Assembly: GCA_028023455.1 (NCBI GenBank)
Contig: JAQFVV010000072.1
Coordinates: 3,122,501 to 3,186,500, forward strand
Source of the DNA: Epiperipatus broadwayi
Taxonomy: Eukaryota > Onychophora > Udeonychophora > Euonychophora > Peripatidae
Length of the DNA stretch: 64,000 nucleotides
Direction: 5' to 3'
Shown: positions 12,226 to 24,349 of the stretch, piece by piece
Layout of the letters: every line of letters begins with the position of its first letter
Numbering within the stretch: position 1 is the stretch's first letter
The notes under the pieces: model-generated
Databases searched by the model: none
The model's input: the letters and a program-made list of their open reading frames with translations, nothing else
What the model was told of the DNA's origin: nothing
Position numbers and translations under genes: made by a program

Positions 12226-15200
12226 TTTATGTTAGTAATAACATACAAATAGACAATAACTATATTAGTAAATTGATAGAAGAAGAAAATTTATCATAAG
12301 ACAAGTAATTTCATATTAAAAGTCAAAAAATTTAAATAATATTAAATAAAGTTATGTAACTAATTAAAAAGCAATTCATTAAGAGGTAAACCTGGTAAAG
12401 AAGTTTATTTAAAAAATGAAATACGAACAATTAAAATATGAAATGTTAATTGAAAAATAATATGATAATAATTTGTGGGTTGATGACACCAATGGAGGGA
12501 AGTTTATGAGAGATTCAAACAGAAGAAATAGTTCACTATGAAGTACTAAATAGTGGCAAACAGAATCCATGCTGGTCATGTGATAAATAGAAGATAAACA
12601 ACATTAATAAAACTTTTAAAAATACATAAAGACAGATAATTCTAAAAACATTTTTTATTTGATTTTAAATGCTGATGCACTCTTTATTTTTAATAATTAA
12701 GAGTGTATATAGATGTATATATAAACAGGTAATCATTTAATAGACTCTCTGGGATATTTTAAACTGGGAGAAGCCATTGAACAATCTCTGAACACTATCT
12801 GAAGTTACTAAGTGATAAATTTGATGTGTAATTTTGAAGGAAGACATTTTTAAGCTTTTGGTTTAAACAATAGTCAGAAAAACACACACAGATACCCTTA
12901 AGATAATGTTAATGAACAATAATAAGAGTTCTTTTTTTTTTTTGGTTTGTGTATTTACAAAGATAGAATATTGAAAATTGTTAAGTGGAGATTTTTTGGC
13001 AGATTACTGTGGTGGAAAAGAGAAAAGGATAAACAATCAATTTCTTTCTTGACCAAAATGAAATAAAAATAATTTTCTGTGTGAGTTTCAATCAAAACAA
13101 TACTACATTAGGGAATTGGCAAAAAATTATTAACAATTTTAAAAGTGATATATATATATGTACCTAACTGAAGTGTCACTTAGTTCCAAGAAATAATCAA
13201 GGTTATCTTAGCTTAACCTTTTGTTTAAAATTTTGGATATAAAAAAAATAATGATGATAAAAATGGAAATTAAACTAGTTAATTATTAAAATAGGATAAT
13301 CTAAATATTTTTAATAATATTAGTTGGTTTGATAAGGGATATTAGGTAATAATTTAACATAAGCAAATGTTAAAAAAAAATGGTGAATTGATAAATAGTA
13401 AATATATTCGAAAATAACTACTGTATAATCTATTCTAATGTTTAAAGAATAATAATAAGATATTATTAAATTGGAATAAGTAAGAAATTTTAAAAAAAGA
13501 AATGATATGTAAGTTTTTATTAAAAGAAAATAAGAATATTTGTTATTAGTTTTGTAGTTTAGCATTCTAGTTATAAAAGTTAATTAGATTAAATAATCAT
13601 TAACATTTTATTGTTGTAATTTTAAAAATAATTTTAAACAATTAATGTACTGCCAGATGTATGTGAGAATATGTGCATGCATAGACATGGAAACATAAGA
13701 ATAAAAAAATAATTTAACTCCCATATTGTTTAAAATAAGTAAATAAAACAAATGTGTGGATAAAATTATTTTTAATGAAATATTTAAGGGTTTAAAAAAG
13801 GGTATAACTTTAAATTTTATATTTATTATTGTGTTGTATAAAATATTTAAAAAAAAATTGGTTGCACAATATTTGTAATACTAAAATTTTGACTTTGCTG
13901 CTGAAAGTCACGTGGTATGGGAAAATTATATTGATTATGTCAGTAGATTGATTCCACAGCTGGTTTGTCAGAATATTAAAATTTAATAAAAAATATTTTT
14001 TATTGGCTTTAAATGAATTGTAGGTGGATAAAAAAATGGTGAGATAAAACGGACATCGAGGGACCATCCAGGGGCTGATCTTGTTTTGATTCAATTGGTG
14101 TTGGATCTTAAAATTTTGTTAATAAAAGTAATTTTTTTTAAAAAAAGCTTGATTTTTCTAAAAAAAATACAAGTATGTTTAAAATATTTAAAATCATCAT
14201 GTAGTGATGGAGGGCTAAAAAGAAAAAGTAATCCGTTTTTCTGACAATTTGAATTTCAGTCGAGGCATAGAAATTATAGTAAAAAAATGTCTAAAGTAAA
14301 TGAAGCATCTCACATATTATATGACTTTAACTTGTTTAATTTTCTTTACTTGGAAATAAGGTTAAGGAACAGACTATTAATCATTTCCATAGATAAGCGT
14401 TCGGTTGTATTAAACTATTTTGAAAATAAAATGCTAATTATTTTTCCTGTTCGATTAAAAGTATATGTAAAAAAAAAAAGAAAAAAATTTTTTTTAAAAG
14501 TTTAAAAAGAACATTATAAAGAAGCTGCTATGTTTGATTACAGTGAAACTATAAAGAATGATTTTTTTTTAAAAAAGGGAAAAGTTCTTATTTATATCTT
14601 GACATATATGAAAATGATTTGTTTAGCTAAATGCAAACAGATAGTATATACATTTTAAAGGATAATTCTTATTTACACAGTAAGAAAGGACACGTATTTG
14701 GAAATAAAACTTTAAAGCAATTTGTAAGGATTAATAATGAATTTATAGTTATTGAGTACATTATAAATGGTCATACTTGCCAGTATTTAAAAATAACTTT
14801 ATGACATTAATTATAGCATATAAACGGAGAAATGTCTTGAACAGTAAAAAAATTTTACTCTCATATTTAAAAGTAAGCAAAGGAAATTAATTTTAAAAAT
14901 AAATACATCTTGGAATATTATTAGGAAAAGTACTTAAGAAAACCTATATTTCAAAAGAAGCATTTTCCTAAAAGAGGATAAAGAAATTCAGATAGAAAGA
15001 TCTTATTATTATTATTATATGCAATTTCAAACTCGGGATCCTATAAATAAATTAAAGTGTGTTCAACTGAAGAATTTATTTTGTTTCATGCCGGCTTAAT
15101 CGTATTATTTAATTTTTTTTTTTAAATTGTTTAAAAAAATATTATTAATAAACTATGGAACATTTTCATTTGGAAATGATTGTCATGTGTATAAATGTAT

Positions 15201-15950
15201 TAATTGAAGTTTTGAATTCAGATAAATATCTTAACCTGGATAAATTGTCTACATGTTATGAAATGGAAAATCATTACGGAGCCGAAATATGAACTTGAGT
15301 TAATGTATTATTATTTTTTTTATGGTAATGCTTTATTGATTTAAAAAAAAAACACATAAAAATATTTATGCTATTAATTTTTTTTGTAACACTTTTGCAT
15401 AAATATACAGGTAAACTAGGGTTATAATTTTAAAATGAAATAGGTTTATTTGAATGAGCAAATGTTTTTTGCCATTCTTAAGTAGATTTAGTTTATTTAT
15501 CAAGCATTACACTAGCTAGTTTCTATTTAATAATTTTATCATAGAGATTTAAATGTCACAGTCTTATTTTCATATAAATGGGATGTTTTACTCAATTTTT
15601 ATTTTAAATTTACTAAAGAAGTTTATCAGAGAATATCCATTCATTTGCTTTATGAATGTTATATTAATAATAACTACAAATATTTTATATTCATCGAGAA
15701 GTAAATATTCTTGCATTTAATTTACAATTTTAAAAGTCCACTAGTTACTATATTTTAGCATTTAATATTTTGTTATGTGTGCATTGTGCCTTGCCTAGAA
15801 TTTTATATGCATTTAATTTCAAAGTATTTTCTACAGTAGTCATTTGACACATAGTTTGCTTTGTTGGTTCGAACATTGGATATACGTTTTGTATTTTATA
15901 AATTTCTTGGAAATAACTTAGTTAGTTTAAGTGAAGTATATATCTTGCTA
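12226..15950. other. Very AT-rich spacer
   Basis: About 3.7 kb, the most AT-rich and low-complexity part of the window, rich in A and T homopolymers. Short open frames here (e.g. 13320-13565, 13810-14094, 14287-14505) have Lys/Asn/Ile/Phe-dominated compositions and no recognisable motif; I regard them as chance. Confidence 0.6.
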
Positions 15951-16400
15951 TTAGTTAATATTTGGTAGCCTCATAGAGTTAGGCTTAGTTAATAATTTTT
16001 GAATATGCTTATGGAGTAGATAAAATCCTCCATCCTTATTGTATTGTATTTCCATAATTTGATAGTGCTTATTCCCAAGGAGGGTTATTGTATTGTATTT
16101 TTCAGTGATGATGATCACATTTATAAGCATTGGAAATCCCATGAGAGGATTGTGCTTTTCTGGTGTGATTCTGTTCCCAGATGTACTGAAGATGAATTCC
16201 AGACATCTTAATTTTGCCTCGTAGTTAGGTATTTTGGAAACCACCATATTCTTTTCCAGCTCTGAGGAGCCTAGTATTTTTTATATTTTTTGCCTATCAT
16301 TCATGATGACTTAATGCTAATTCCACCACAGTAGGTGATGTTGCATTTGTTTTAGATTTGTGATGACAAGATATGCCTGTTTGCGGAAATGTATTTCTTC
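15951..16400 (-). pseudogene. Possible formin FH2-domain pseudogene fragment
   Basis: A 98-residue open frame (16247 to 15951) has a more balanced composition than its AT-rich surroundings. It reads like a degraded piece of a formin homology 2 domain: KIPNYEAKLRCLEFIF resembles the FH2 'IP.yE.RL' helix, LLGNKHYQI the FH2 'LGNYMN' segment, and GGFYLLHKHIQKLL the 'GFkl.sL.kL.dtK' segment, all in the right order. Upstream on the same strand, in other frames, KQAYLVITNLKQM and SPTVVELALSHHE resemble the preceding FH2 part and are separated by stops and frameshifts. FH2 domains nucleate actin filaments; this copy could not. No splice sites were evident, so a processed pseudogene is possible. The match is from memory and weak; it may be chance. 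Confidence 0.35.
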
Positions 16401-18215
16401 AGGTAGTTGTAGCTAATTTAAGGCTCATAGGTATATCAATGTTTGAATTGTGTTGCTATGATAGTTTTATTATGCACAAGCTAACCAACAATAAATTATA
16501 TTTATTTTAAAGTATGTTAAATATGCATATGGTATATAGGTGGCAATTCACACATACTAATTTAATATTTTCATCCAGAATTTCGCCGCTGTATTTGTAA
16601 GTCTGTTACATCATTATCTTTAAAACATTGAGGGAATAATTTTATGTGGACTAAAGTTATTTAAAAAAAAAGTATAACTGATCTCTGATGAATGATTGCC
16701 CCATACACTTAATTTAGTTTAATTTTAATATTAGCTTAATCTGATTTAAACATATATCTAGCTGTGATATTAGTTATATCCGTGAAACTAGTGATGATAT
16801 TTTTAAAAAAAATATTGTTGAATATGCTTATTCCAACTTAGCGTTTGTTAGGTTTAGGAGTATAAAATTAAACTTAGGGTTTTCAATATAAACCTAGTTC
16901 TGTGTGTCGATCTGATTATTAGATGACACAATAATGGTATAAATTAGTCTAATAAAGAAGAAGAATAGTATGCTTATTAATTTGATAAAAATCTAATTAT
17001 TAAAAGAAAGTAATATTGAATAACCTTTGTCGGTTATTAAGTGTATTAATGTAAGTTAAATAAAACTATTAAGAGTCCAAATAATTATATTAAATCTTAG
17101 TGCGGTATTGGCATTGTTTGTATTCTACTACATTTATAAACATTTCTTCTCATTATTAATAAATTATTATTATTATTTCAAAAGTTTTGTTTTGTTTGTT
17201 TTACTTTTATATGAGAATATATTATTGTCTTGGGTTCCAAGTTCACAAAATCTTAAAATGTAAAAGTTATTGAATCTTCAATTCAGAAATTTACAAGTAT
17301 ATTCTAAGTTAATTAAATATAGTTAATATTGTCTTGAAAATTAAAAAAAAACAGCTATGTTAAAGTAAATGATTCTCATATTGAATCACAAATACAGATA
17401 ATTGCATTATAGCAGATACCTAATTAAATACCTAGTTAAAAGTTTATTTTATTTTTTTAAATTATCGGTATATCTTTCAGACTAAAGATTATGCAATATC
17501 AGATTAACAATATTAGTACTTCAGAAGAATATTTTAATTAATATTATTTTAAAAGCTGCACCTTATCTTATATTCACTGCACATCATCTATCATCATCTT
17601 AAATCTGATATATTTAAAGAATTCTAATTCATTTGCATTTGAGATCTTTAGTGGTTGTCTGTGAGTATGGAAAGGCATTAAAAGTACCCTTGCTCTTTTC
17701 TCTGCTCAAGTAATATCTTAGATAATAGGCCATTATTAGTTAAATTTAAATTGATTCATTAAATTTTGTGAATTAATATTTGTTTTGTTTATTATTTTAA
17801 GATCGAACATATTATAATTATTTTATGGTCAGCTAAGATATCACTTATTTATTTATTAATCATAGTAATTTTTTATTAGGCAACTTAACTTAAACTTTAA
17901 TTTTACACAAGAGTGTTAGTTTTAAAATCCCTGAGGTTGTTTACTCTTGTTGTTTTAGTAAATATAATTCTGTAAGATAATATCTTGAAGCAAAGCATCA
18001 TAGGTTTTATTCAGAGAGTGTATAATTTATTGGTAGGAGTAATATGGTAAGCATTGATTAGTTATTTTAAATAATCTTTTGTATGGATTATTGAAATATT
18101 AATATGCTGTAGTAGTTATAATTCATCAGTATTGGATTTGACCTTTATTTGCTTATACATCTCTGGATCATCATCTCTTTCCTTTAAATTTATTGTAACC
18201 CCACTGAGCCGAGTC
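16401..18215. other. AT-rich spacer
   Basis: About 1.8 kb without recognised coding, RNA or repeat features. Confidence 0.6.
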
Positions 18216-18650
18216 ATTTAGAGTCTCTCATTTATATTTTATTTCATTTCATTTTAATTTTATTCCATTTCTTTTCGTGTCATTTTTCATATCTTTCTAT
18301 CATCTCAGCCATTTAAACATTCGTTAAGAGTTTCTTCTATCATCTCATTTCATTTCTCTCTCCTTTATTCCATCTTTTCTTATATCTCTCTTTCATATCT
18401 TTCCATCATCTCATTTCTTGTCTCTCTCCATTACATATATCATTTCTATTACTTTTCCCCATTTCTTTGCCTTCTCAATTCTTTTCTTTTCCATCATTTA
18501 TCCTTACCATTATCATTATCTCCATTTCATTATTAGTATTCTCTTTCTCTTTCTCCTCTTTCTTTCTCACACCCCTATCTCATTTCATTATTAGCATTTT
18601 CTCTTTTTCTCTCTTTTCTCTTTCTCATATCCCCATCTCATTCTAGTAGG
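18216..18650 (+). repeat. Polypyrimidine (C/T)-rich low-complexity tract
   Basis: Roughly 430 bp built of variants of 'tctcatttcatt' and 'tctttctc', almost pure pyrimidine on the plus strand apart from scattered A. It abuts a (TA)n run at about 18655-18675, where the Penelope-like copy ends. It is probably an expanded degenerate microsatellite. Confidence 0.7.
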
Positions 18651-18651
18651 T

Positions 18652-19675
18652 TACAATATATATATATATATATAAAGCCTAAAACTACACTAGTCAATAA
18701 AATAATCAAAATGAATCCAAATTCACAACTCAACCAGACTAGCCAAAAAAATATATGTAAACTTTAAAATGCAGTCAATGGTTTCACTACTACAAGAAGT
18801 CTTGAGAACTATAAAATAATAACATATTTAAACTAAACATTACCCACATTTCCACTTATATCCCATACACTTTTAATATTAAAAGAACTTTTGCTTCAAA
18901 ATTATAAATTTTTAATAATAAAGATTTTTTAATTCTTCTTTTTATTTTATTTCTCTCAAAGAAGACTATCTTAGTGTCATCAAAATTAATAGTGTGGCCT
19001 CTATCTTTTTCACGGATATATAAATCAAAACTAAAATAATTATTTCTAACCCTACTTTTCTATATCTTTATTCTTTAATTTAAGCTCAAACTATTCTGAC
19101 ATACATATATCTTCTTACTAAAACAAGGGATAATATACACTACTTCAGAAATAGTCTTTCTATCAAAAATTTTCTTTATATTATTTAATAAATTATTCAA
19201 AATAATACCCCTTTTCCAAGCAATTTTCTTATTTTCAAATCAATTACTATTTTTACATACAATTTTATAAGAAGACAATTTAAATGGCAAAGAAATAAAA
19301 TGATATTTTTTTTTATCTTTTACATTATAACAAATAATATTACTATTAAATAAAATACTTTAAACAAATTTATCAGAGTGGCCAATACTCAAATAATCTT
19401 TATAAAATTGACCATTTTGAAACAAAGCTACCCAACTAGAATTATTTAATCTCTTTTTTCTATAACAATAATTTTTTGTAGTACCTACTTTATGAGATAC
19501 AGATTGATAGCTATCAGGTTTAATTATAGACTTTAACTCTTTACTTTTAACATAATAACTACGACATATTATTCTTTACATTTCGAATCATCAATAAATT
19601 TTAATTTAACAAAATCTAACCCCCCTCCTTCTACCATATTTTATAGAAGAATCAAAACAATTAAACTCTTTTCAT
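18652..19675 (-). mobile_element. Penelope-like element, antisense copy (head-to-head partner)
   Basis: Reading the minus strand from 19675 down, the sequence parallels the plus-strand copy at 20190-20830: 'gagtttaattgttttgat', 'attaaacctgatagctatcaa', 'ttatttgagtattggcc', then the GIY-YIG endonuclease start (VVYIIPC) and beyond it HTINFDDTKIVFFER plus a basic stretch. That last part corresponds to the end of the Penelope GIY-YIG domain. It therefore keeps more of the 3' end than its partner but lacks the upstream RT. Many stops and frameshifts. It probably ends at the (TA)n near 18655. Confidence 0.75.
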
Positions 19676-19699
19676 TTAAGATTTATTTTTGACTTTATA

Positions 19700-20830
19700 A
19701 AGTGTTAGGGAGGGTATTTCTAGGTTTTTGAATAATTTTTTAAAACTATTTGTTGATTCTTGGTTATTTCTCAATTTCTTCTTCTTCTAAGGCTTTTAAT
19801 AAAATTAATAATTTTAAAATGGAAAGTAACTGGATATTTGGTAGGTTGGATACTGAGAGTATATATGAAACTGTTAATAGATTAAGCAGTACTGATGTTC
19901 TTATGTCGGTGTTGGTTAAACATGGATTTTTGTCAAAGAAAGAAATTAAAGTTATTAATGATTTGCTTTTATTATTGAAGGATTCTATGTATTTTATTTA
20001 TAATTGTAATTTTTATAAGATTAAGGAAGAGTGAATAATAGGTTATATTATTTTTCCTTTAATTTGTTCAGTTTATATTAATTACTTGGAAGAGGAACTT
20101 ATTATTAATAAGGATTGTTTATATTTAAAGTTATTTGTTAGATATATTGAAGATTCTTTGTTTGTAGTTGAGAATGATAAATTGAGTTTAATTGTTTTCA
20201 TCCTTTTATAAAATATGTTGTAGAAAGAGAGGGGCATTAGATTTTGTTAAATTAGTGATTAGAAATGTAAAGAAGAAATATAAAGAATAATTATTTAATA
20301 TGTAGTCATTATATTAACAATAAAGAATTAAGGTCAATAATTAAACCTGATAGTTATCAATCTGTATTTCATAAAGTAGCTGCTTTAAGAAATAACAGAT
20401 TGAATAATTCTAATAGGGTAGCTTAAAGTTCAATTTTATAAAAATTATTTGAGTGTTGGCTATTCTGATAAATTTTTTAAAAGTATTTTATTTAATAGTA
20501 TTTATAATAATATAAATGATAAGAAAAATGTGATTTTATTTCTTGGCCACTTAAATTGACCTCTTATAAAATTCTATGTAAAAATAGTAATTGGTTTGGA
20601 AATAAAAAAATTGCTTGGAAAAGAAGTATTACTTTGAATAATTTATTAAATAATACAAAGGAGAGTTTTGATAGAAAGACTATTCCTGGAGTAGTGTATA
20701 TTATCCCTTGTATTTGTAAGAAAGTATATATAGATCAAAGTAGTTTGAGCTTAAATGAAAGAATAAAGGCACATAAAAATACAGTTATAAATAAATATCT
20801 TAGTTCTGCTTTATATATCCATATAACCAA
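19700..20830 (+). mobile_element. Penelope-like element, sense copy with RT and GIY-YIG remnants
   Basis: Degenerate Penelope-type retroelement. The frame 19750-20034 plus the sequence after its stop reads as an RT palm: YFIYNCNFYKIKE corresponds to the 'F..g..Y.q..G.aMG' region, and RYIEDSLFVV corresponds to the catalytic RYVDD motif, with the first Asp replaced by Glu. A second frame, 20556-20900, carries a GIY-YIG-like endonuclease start: GVVYIIPCICKKVYIDQSS, where the usual YIG is YID, followed by LNERIKAHK. EN-bearing Penelope elements combine exactly these two domains. Stops and frameshifts between the frames and the altered motif residues make it inactive. The 3' end is lost near 20830, at the border of repeat block P1. 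Confidence 0.8.
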
Positions 20831-20864
20831 TACCAATTCTAAAAGCAATCTTCAGCTCTTCATT

Positions 20865-21559
20865 TTCATGCAAATGCTGGGATCATTGGATCAACATTAA
20901 TCATCTTCAATGTTCTGGACCAATAGGTACAATGAGTGTACTTACCATCATTAAACTAATTATTAAATTTGATTGTGAAATGTTTTTCACATCTGAGACA
21001 TGAGATGTTTTTTCTTTTGCAACTTCAAATCAATCCATTTTCAATGAGATCCAGCAGAATTAGATAACTTAAGTCTGCTATTCTATCTAAACAGTGAGAT
21101 GATTAAGTGGATGCTTTATTCAAATTACAAAATTTGCATATTCCATTTGCTTGTAATACAGTATAAAAGTAATGCCATGTTATATATGACTTGCTTTATT
21201 AATTATTCCATTTGCTTGTTAAATAAACATTGTTTTCTTTCTTGCTAATTATGTTCTTATGATTTGCTGTGAACCTGTTTTCTTAACCTTTTTTTTCCTA
21301 TCACCCCATGCCATGCACACAAGATTAACTGTATGTGGGTGAGCAAAATGCTATTTATGCTTCCAAAAGATCGACTTATAAAGTATATGAACTTTTATGA
21401 TCCTATTGCTATTCAAATAATTCTACAGGTAACTATCTGGATGTTCACATACATACATTCATGCATATATATTGTAAATACCATTATGTTCAAGTGAGAT
21501 TTGGGATTTCAATGACTCTAGACACTGTGAACAAAAGAAAATATATATGTATAATTTAT
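20865..21559 (+). repeat. Block P1, copy 1, part a
   Basis: Homologous by eye to 29205-29500: 'aaatgctgggatcatt', the 'catcattaaactaattattaaa' stretch, and 'tatattgtaaataccatta' followed by a 'ttgggatt' and 'ctggatattgtaaa'-like sequence. Non-coding. It is interrupted at about 21560 by RTE-B; the remainder resumes near 22960. Confidence 0.65.
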
Positions 21560-22927
21560 TCTATTATTAATAAATATATATGTGATTGGAAGAATGCAGT
21601 AATAATATTAATATTTAAAAAAGGTGACAAAGAAGATATTAGAAATTACAGACCTATCAGCCTTTTATCAGTTTTATATAAAAAAATTTACCAAGATAAT
21701 TACAACTCGTCTACAGAGAACATTGGATTTTCACCAACCAAGAGAACAAGCTGGATTTAAAAGTGGTTTTAGTACAGTAGATCATATCCAGGTATTGTGA
21801 GAAGTCATAGAAAGGACAAATGAATATGAGTTGTCATTATGTTTTGGTTTTGTAGATTATGAAAAGGCATTTGATTCTATAAACATTTCTTCAGTGATTA
21901 AAGCATTGGATCATCAAATTATAGATCCAGGATATTGTCATATTTTAAAGAATATTTATAAAAATGCAACACCAACAATTAGATTACATAATGATACTGG
22001 GAAAGTCAACATTGAGAAAGGTGTAAGGCAAGGTGACTCAATATCTCCAAAACTTTTTACAGCAGTGCTGCAAGAAGTATTTTGTGGATTAAAATGGGAA
22101 ACTAAAGGAGTGAAAGTAAATGGAGATTATTTAAGTCATTTAGATTTCGCAGATGATGTAGTTGTTTTTGCAAATAATGCTTCAGAGCTGCAGGAAATGT
22201 TGCAGGAGTTATCAGATGAAAGTAGGAAAATAGGACTAAAGATAAATGTTAAAAAGACTAAAGTAATGTTTAATCGATTTGCTCAAAATATGAAAATAAA
22301 GATTGATTATGATGAATTAGAAGAAGTTAACAGTTACAAATACCTTGGTCAGATTATTAATACAGATGGAAACATAATGGAGGAAATTGATCATAGAATT
22401 AAACTTGTTTGGAGTGCTTTTGGTAGAAATAACTTGATACTAAAAGGAAATATGCCTATGTGTTTGAAAAGGAAGGTTTTTAACAAATGTGTTTTACCAG
22501 TTCTTACTTATGGATCTGAGACTTGGACACTCAATAGAAGAGCAACACAGAGACTTCAGACCACTCAAAGAAGTATGGAGAGGTGTATGTTGGGAGTAAC
22601 AAGAAGAGATCGAAAACGCAATGTATAGGTAAGAAAGCAAACAGGTGTTACTGACCTCATTGAAAACATTAAAAGATTGAAGTGGAGTTGAGCTGGACAT
22701 ATTGCTAGAAGAGATGATAATAGATGGACAATTGAAATTTTAAACTGGATTCTAAGAGATTGTAAAAGACCCAGAAAGAGACCACATGTGAGATGGATGG
22801 ATGAAATAAGAAAGTGTGCAGGGGTGATGTGGAGAAGAAAAGCTAAAGATTGGAGAAGATGGATTAAACTTGGAGAGACCTTCATCCTGCAATGGATTGA
22901 TAATGGTTGATAATGATGATGATGATG
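21560..22927 (+). mobile_element. RTE-B, long 5'-truncated non-LTR retrotransposon
   Basis: An RTE-type LINE copy lacking the endonuclease. RT homology starts near 21590 ([11 protein letters not shown], then [14 protein letters not shown]), shifts frame near 21700, and continues in the 265-codon frame 21831-22628. After a TAG and a second in-frame TGA near 22689, the C-terminus is recognisable to the terminal TGA at 22908-22910, followed by a (GAT)n tail to 22927, the typical microsatellite-like 3' end of RTE elements. It sits inside block P1, which at 29205-30190 has no such insert, so the second locus approximates the empty site. Fewer lesions than LINE-A suggest a younger insertion. Confidence 0.85.
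21831..22628 (+). pseudogene. RTE-B reverse transcriptase fragment (265 aa)
   Basis: Core of the RT domain. In order: FVDYEKAFD (block with the first catalytic Asp, residues 7-15), GVRQGDSISP (about 64-73), HLDFADDVVVF (catalytic FADD, 106-109), the LKINVKKTKVM helix, and YKYLGQII of the thumb. The catalytic residues are intact in this frame. The frame begins downstream of a frameshift and ends at a premature TAG; past it the same frame continues with AGHIARR, then the conserved W-rich end (RWMDEIRKCAG, KLGETFILQWIDNG) to 22910. The protein would copy element RNA at a nicked target, but without the N-terminal endonuclease and with two stops this copy cannot be autonomous. The minus-strand frames at 22494-22984 are antisense shadows. 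Confidence 0.85.
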
Positions 22928-22959
22928 TGCTTTGCGCACTGATAATGAAGCTATTAATA

Positions 22960-23600
22960 GTGCTTGAAAATAAATATTATCCAAATGTTACTGCCAAGCA
23001 CTTTTTAATATTCATGGCTACTGGAATCATGAAATCAATTGACTTACTGGTAATTTACAAAACAGATAGCTAAAAAAATACAGATATCAAAAAAATAATT
23101 TTGGAAATTATTTATTTTTTAAACAATTATTTTTAAAGTTATCTAATAAATAAAGAATAAAAAAATTATAGAATGACAGACAAATCCAAAGTTAATATGT
23201 ATTAATCAACCTCATCCATGCAGTATATGTATAATTTCACATAGCATGTGTAAATATTATTTCCTTTTGATCCTTCTTAATTATCTAATAACATTCAATC
23301 TAAATGAGCTAGTCCCTTACAATAATCAAACCCTAAAAAATATTTCACATTGAAGAAAGAATTTTAACTTGAACCTCTTTCTGTTTTGAAATTACATATG
23401 AATCCATTTAACCCAGTAAAAAAAGAAGTTTTTCTAATAAAATGAGTTTAATTCTATATAAAATACAATTTATAAATGTAAATGTGTATTCATAACAATG
23501 CCTCATTTTACTATAATGTTTCCTTTTTATTCTTTTTTTAATTGGATTGTTGAGTGTCTTTTGTAAATCTAGCAGGAAGTACCTTGGTCAATTTCTTGTC
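22960..23600 (+). repeat. Block P1, copy 1, part b
   Basis: Resumes the homology with 29510-30130: 'atgaaatcaattgac', 'aacagatagct', 'gacaaatccaaagttaata', 'atcaac' and 'aacattcaatctaaatgag' have close counterparts in the same order. Non-coding. Confidence 0.7.
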
Positions 23601-23629
23601 ATGAGATTTTTTATAGCTTTCTCAAAATT

Positions 23630-24260
23630 ATTTTCACTTTTTTTGAACTCCAGGTTTTCAGTTTAACAATATTTTTTATTAATTTTTCAGCCGTTTGGCT
23701 TTTTTTAAAAATATAACTCCAGGTTTCCGATTTAGAAATTATTTTTATTTTAGGTTACCATAAGTTGAGACAGCCATAATTTTGGGTGGATCAATACATG
23801 AAGCTTGTTGAAGATTTCTCCCAGAGAAATTTTCTTTTTCTTACATTTTTTAGTTAGTTGGGTCAGTAATGATAGCTTTTAGGATGATCTTAGTATAGAG
23901 TTTTTGTTAACTCCATACTACTATACATATCAAAAATATTTAACTAGATGGTTACTTTAGCACCAGACTTCCAAGTTGAGCTTGTGACTGCTGAACTCAC
24001 CACTCCTAAACTATTGAATTTTACTGCCCACACACTCTTTTGTTTTTTAAAAAACAGCCCTGATTTTAATATTCTATCCAATTATATGATTATCTCAGAA
24101 ATTACTTTATTTAATTTTGCCTTATTGATTTTCTTTTTACAAGAAAGATTAACTTTTCACCTTTTTTAAATGTTCTATTTATATATCCATTATAAATAAC
24201 TTTATTTTTCCCAAAATAAAGATCTTCAGCTTGACTTGTTTTTATTTTTTGAAAAACAAA
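23630..24260 (+). repeat. Block P2, copy 1
   Basis: Homologous to 33085-33620: shared 'tctccaggtttt' region, 'ggtggatcaata'/'agatggatcaatg', 'cttgttgaaga'/'cttgttgaaag', 'gacttccaag', 'gaactcac', 'attgattttctttttacaa', and 'aaagatcttcagc'/'aaagatcctcatc'. The open frame 23948-24169 lies in it but is not conserved in the second copy, so it is not a gene. Confidence 0.7.
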
Positions 24261-24349
24261 AATATTATTGTTGTTGTTGTTACTAAATATATTATATCTT
24301 GAAATTTGTCACATGATCATTTTGTGTATGTAAAACCTTTAATAAATAT

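Noticed and set aside
13320-14505. Several frames of 70-95 codons
   Set aside because: Extreme AT bias, no motifs, both strands equally open; chance expectation.
22494-22984. Two minus-strand frames over RTE-B
   Set aside because: They are antisense shadows of the reverse transcriptase coding strand.
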